Of a DNA stretch of 7,578 nucleotides, positions 5,954 to 7,578 are shown piece by piece. The notes beneath the pieces are model-generated. The model made no database searches. It worked only from the letters and a program-made list of their open reading frames with translations, and had not been told where the DNA came from. Positions within the stretch are counted from its first letter, which is position 1. Every line of letters starts with the position of its first letter. Both the position numbers and the translations under genes were made by a program. The DNA comes from Ruminococcus sp. (GTDB lineage Bacteria; Bacillota_A; Clostridia; Oscillospirales; Ruminococcaceae): positions 1 through 7,578 of the forward strand of contig JAFOMV010000241.1 in the NCBI GenBank assembly GCA_017418765.1, given 5' to 3'.

Positions 5954-6532
5954 GTGGAAGAAAACAAGAATATCCCCGATGAGCTTGAAGAAGCCGAGGA
6001 GACCGAAGCTGCCTCTGAAGCGGCTGAGGATACAGTTCCGGAGACTGAAAATGACGACGATGACGATGCTGCAAGCGAATATAACGATACAGCTGCTCAG
6101 TACGCCGACATTGAGGAAAAGCTCGCAGAGGCAAATGATAAATATGTAAGACTCTTTGCTGAGTACGATAACTACAGAAAGAGAACTGCAAAGGAAAAAA
6201 CAGAAACATACCAGAATGCTTCCGTACAGTGCATAGAAAAGCTGCTCACAGTTATCGACAGCTTTGAACGTTCACTGGAGGCTGAGTGTTCCGATGAGAA
6301 CTTCAAGAACGGTATGCAGCTGATATGGGGTCAGCTCCAGAACTTCATGACTCAGATGAATGTAACTGAGATAGAAGCCCTCGGCGCTGAATTTGACCCG
6401 AATGTACACAACGCCATCCAGCAGCAGGACGGTACCGATTACGCAAGCAATCATGTATGTGCCGTTTTCCAGAAAGGCTATATGCTGGGCGATAAGCTTA
6501 TCAGACCCGCTATGGTGGCAGTTGCAGTTTAA
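5954..6532 (+). CDS. grpE: GrpE, nucleotide exchange factor of DnaK
   Basis: Cytoplasmic co-chaperone that releases ADP from DnaK so that substrate can leave; it also acts as a thermosensor in the family. It is 192 residues long, the usual length. Residues 1-48 are very acidic and probably disordered, with five consecutive Asp at 34-38. About 50-110 forms the long dimer-making coiled coil with the conserved AEYDNYRKRT (69-78). The C-terminal beta domain that contacts DnaK holds EALGAEFDPNVHNAI (141-155) and VFQKGYMLGDKLIRPAMVAV (171-190). It starts at GTG 5954, 8 nt after AAAGGAG (5939-5945), and is translated from the hrcA message 21 bp downstream of the hrcA stop. Nothing is missing from the family signature. 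Confidence 0.97.
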   Translation: MEENKNIPDELEEAEETEAASEAAEDTVPETENDDDDDAASEYNDTAAQYADIEEKLAEANDKYVRLFAEYDNYRKRTAKEKTETYQNASVQCIEKLLTVIDSFERSLEAECSDENFKNGMQLIWGQLQNFMTQMNVTEIEALGAEFDPNVHNAIQQQDGTDYASNHVCAVFQKGYMLGDKLIRPAMVAVAV

Positions 6533-6535
6533 GTC

Positions 6536-6654
6536 TTTAGCTTTTAGCCGTCAGCTATTAGCTGAAGCAAGCCATAATTAACTAAGAACATTAAATATGT
6601 CCGCAAAGCGGATACCATTGGCTGACAGCTAAGGGCTAAAGGCTAATGGCTAAG
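6536..6654 (+). repeat. Phased heptamer repeats as a long inverted repeat between grpE and dnaK
   Basis: In the left block AGC recurs exactly every 7 nt (6539, 6546, 6553, 6560), as variants of TTTAGCC. In the right block GCT recurs exactly every 7 nt (6621, 6628, 6635, 6642, 6649), as variants of GGCTAAN. The blocks are complementary: 6536-6564 pairs with 6626-6654, with 22 Watson-Crick and 3 G·U pairs out of 29 positions. The loop holds a smaller hairpin, TCCGC 6600-6604 with GCGGA 6608-6612. The stem ends 4 nt before the dnaK ribosome binding site. It has no T-tract, so it does not look like a terminator. It may be a dispersed heptamer repeat inserted in the operon, or an mRNA element that marks a processing site or shields dnaK mRNA. 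Confidence 0.8.
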
Positions 6655-6672
6655 AATAGGGAGGAATATATT

Positions 6673-7578
6673 ATGAGCAAAATTATCGGTATTGACCTTG
6701 GTACAACTAACTCTTGTGTAGCAGTTATGGAAGGCGGCAATGCTGTCGTTATCCCTAACAGCGAGGGCGCAAGAACAACTCCTTCAGTAGTCGCTTTCAC
6801 TAACAACGGTGAGCGTCTTGTAGGTCAGGTCGCAAAGAGACAGGCTATCACAAACCATGACAGAACAGTTTCTTCTATCAAGAGACACATGGGTTCAGAT
6901 TATAAAGTTGCTATCGACGGCAAGAACTACACTCCTCAGGAGATATCAGCTATGATCCTTCAGAAGCTGAAGGCTGACGCAGAGGCTTACCTCGGTGAGA
7001 CAGTTACAGAGGCTGTTATCACAGTTCCTGCTTACTTCACAGACTCACAGAGACAGGCTACAAAGGATGCCGGTCAGATCGCAGGTCTTACTGTTAAGCG
7101 TATCATCAACGAGCCTACAGCTGCTGCACTTTCCTACGGTATCGACAAGGAGGAGGAGCAGACAGTTATGGTCTACGACCTCGGCGGCGGTACATTCGAT
7201 GTTTCCATCATTGAGATGGGCGAGGATGTTCAGCAGGTTCTTGCTACAGCAGGTAACAACCGTCTCGGCGGTGATGACTTCGATCAGCGTATCATTGATT
7301 GGATCGTTGATGAATTCAAGAAGTCTGAGGGCATCGACCTTTCACAGGATAAGATGGCTGCTCAGAGACTCAAGGACGCTGCTGAAAAGTCAAAGATCGA
7401 GCTTTCATCAACAACTACTTCAAATATAAACATCCCATTCATCACAGTTGACGCTACAGGTACTCCTAAGCACCTTGACCTTACTCTTACACAGGCTAAG
7501 TTCAACGAGCTCACAGCAGACCTCGTAGAGGCTACTATGGGACCTGTAAGACAGGCTCTCAGCGACAGCGGTCTCAAC
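6673..7578 (+). CDS. dnaK: Chaperone DnaK (Hsp70), N-terminal part, cut by window end
   Basis: ATP-dependent Hsp70 chaperone that binds exposed hydrophobic segments and works with DnaJ and GrpE. The window holds 302 in-frame codons without a stop, covering most of the ATPase domain of a protein of about 610-620 residues. The substrate-binding domain is outside. Visible signatures are [18 protein letters not shown] (5-22), [20 protein letters not shown] (114-133), [13 protein letters not shown] (144-156), [14 protein letters not shown] (167-180; Thr173 corresponds to the autophosphorylated Thr) and [11 protein letters not shown] (195-205). The segment after residue 70 is short, as in Gram-positive DnaK proteins that lack the insertion seen in proteobacteria. 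The ATG at 6673 follows AGGGAGG (6658-6664). Codon use is strongly biased (many GTT, ACA, CTT), as expected for an abundant protein. dnaJ probably follows outside the window. Confidence 0.98.
   Translation, partial: MSKIIGIDLGTTNSCVAVMEGGNAVVIPNSEGARTTPSVVAFTNNGERLVGQVAKRQAITNHDRTVSSIKRHMGSDYKVAIDGKNYTPQEISAMILQKLKADAEAYLGETVTEAVITVPAYFTDSQRQATKDAGQIAGLTVKRIINEPTAAALSYGIDKEEEQTVMVYDLGGGTFDVSIIEMGEDVQQVLATAGNNRLGGDDFDQRIIDWIVDEFKKSEGIDLSQDKMAAQRLKDAAEKSKIELSSTTTSNINIPFITVDATGTPKHLDLTLTQAKFNELTADLVEATMGPVRQALSDSGLN

Noticed and set aside
5901..6209. Minus-strand open frame of 102 codons over the hrcA-grpE junction
   Set aside because: It lies antisense to two certain genes, is rich in Arg, Gln, Leu and Pro as a shadow of acidic codons, and has no start signal.
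6536..6654. CRISPR array or terminator between grpE and dnaK
   Set aside because: The units are 7 nt without spacers, so not CRISPR, and no T-tract follows the stem, so not an intrinsic terminator.
6995..7429. + strand open frame of 144 codons inside dnaK
   Set aside because: It is out of frame with dnaK, which is unambiguous across this region; the Ser/Arg-rich product is typical of a shadow frame.

Overview
The window looks like a chromosomal stretch from a Ruminococcus-type gut or rumen Clostridium-class bacterium. Three things suggest this. The heat-shock operon has the Firmicutes order hrcA-grpE-dnaK under a perfect CIRCE operator. The dnaK product is the short Gram-positive type. A secreted GH43-type glycoside hydrolase carries a dockerin module, which is typical of cellulosome-forming Ruminococcaceae. 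The genus is inferred from gene content only.

Layout. Positions 18-179 hold a compact run of five short hairpins ending in a terminator-like hairpin plus T-tract on the + strand. It is a dispersed-repeat or structured-RNA candidate. On the minus strand follow deoD (178-891, purine nucleoside phosphorylase) and, 42 bp upstream of it, a polysaccharide flippase of the Wzx/MATE-like type (934-2364). The two are probably co-transcribed from a good promoter at 2403-2431. A 458-bp divergent intergenic region (2365-2822) holds that promoter, several dyads, and a near-consensus + strand promoter (2649-2677). This second promoter has overlapping operator-like palindromes and drives a GH43 gene with a long leader. 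The GH43 protein (2823-4565) reads signal peptide, ricin-type CBM13, internal dockerin, linker, catalytic five-blade domain. It ends in a strong intrinsic terminator (4615-4650).

The heat-shock operon begins at 4803 with a promoter whose start region lies in CIRCE (4836-4862). It continues with hrcA (best start GTG 4886), grpE (GTG 5954) and the first 302 codons of dnaK (6673 to the window end). HrcA represses the operon by binding CIRCE; GrpE is the nucleotide exchange factor for DnaK. Between grpE and dnaK sits a 140-bp spacer made of phased 7-bp repeats in two inverted blocks, forming a long imperfect stem that ends just before the dnaK ribosome binding site.

Most of the window is ordinary core genome plus one carbohydrate-degradation gene. 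I see no evidence for a new defence or mobile system. The parts least explained by known genes are the five-hairpin element at the left edge, the heptamer inverted repeat before dnaK, and the dyad cluster at the GH43 promoter.
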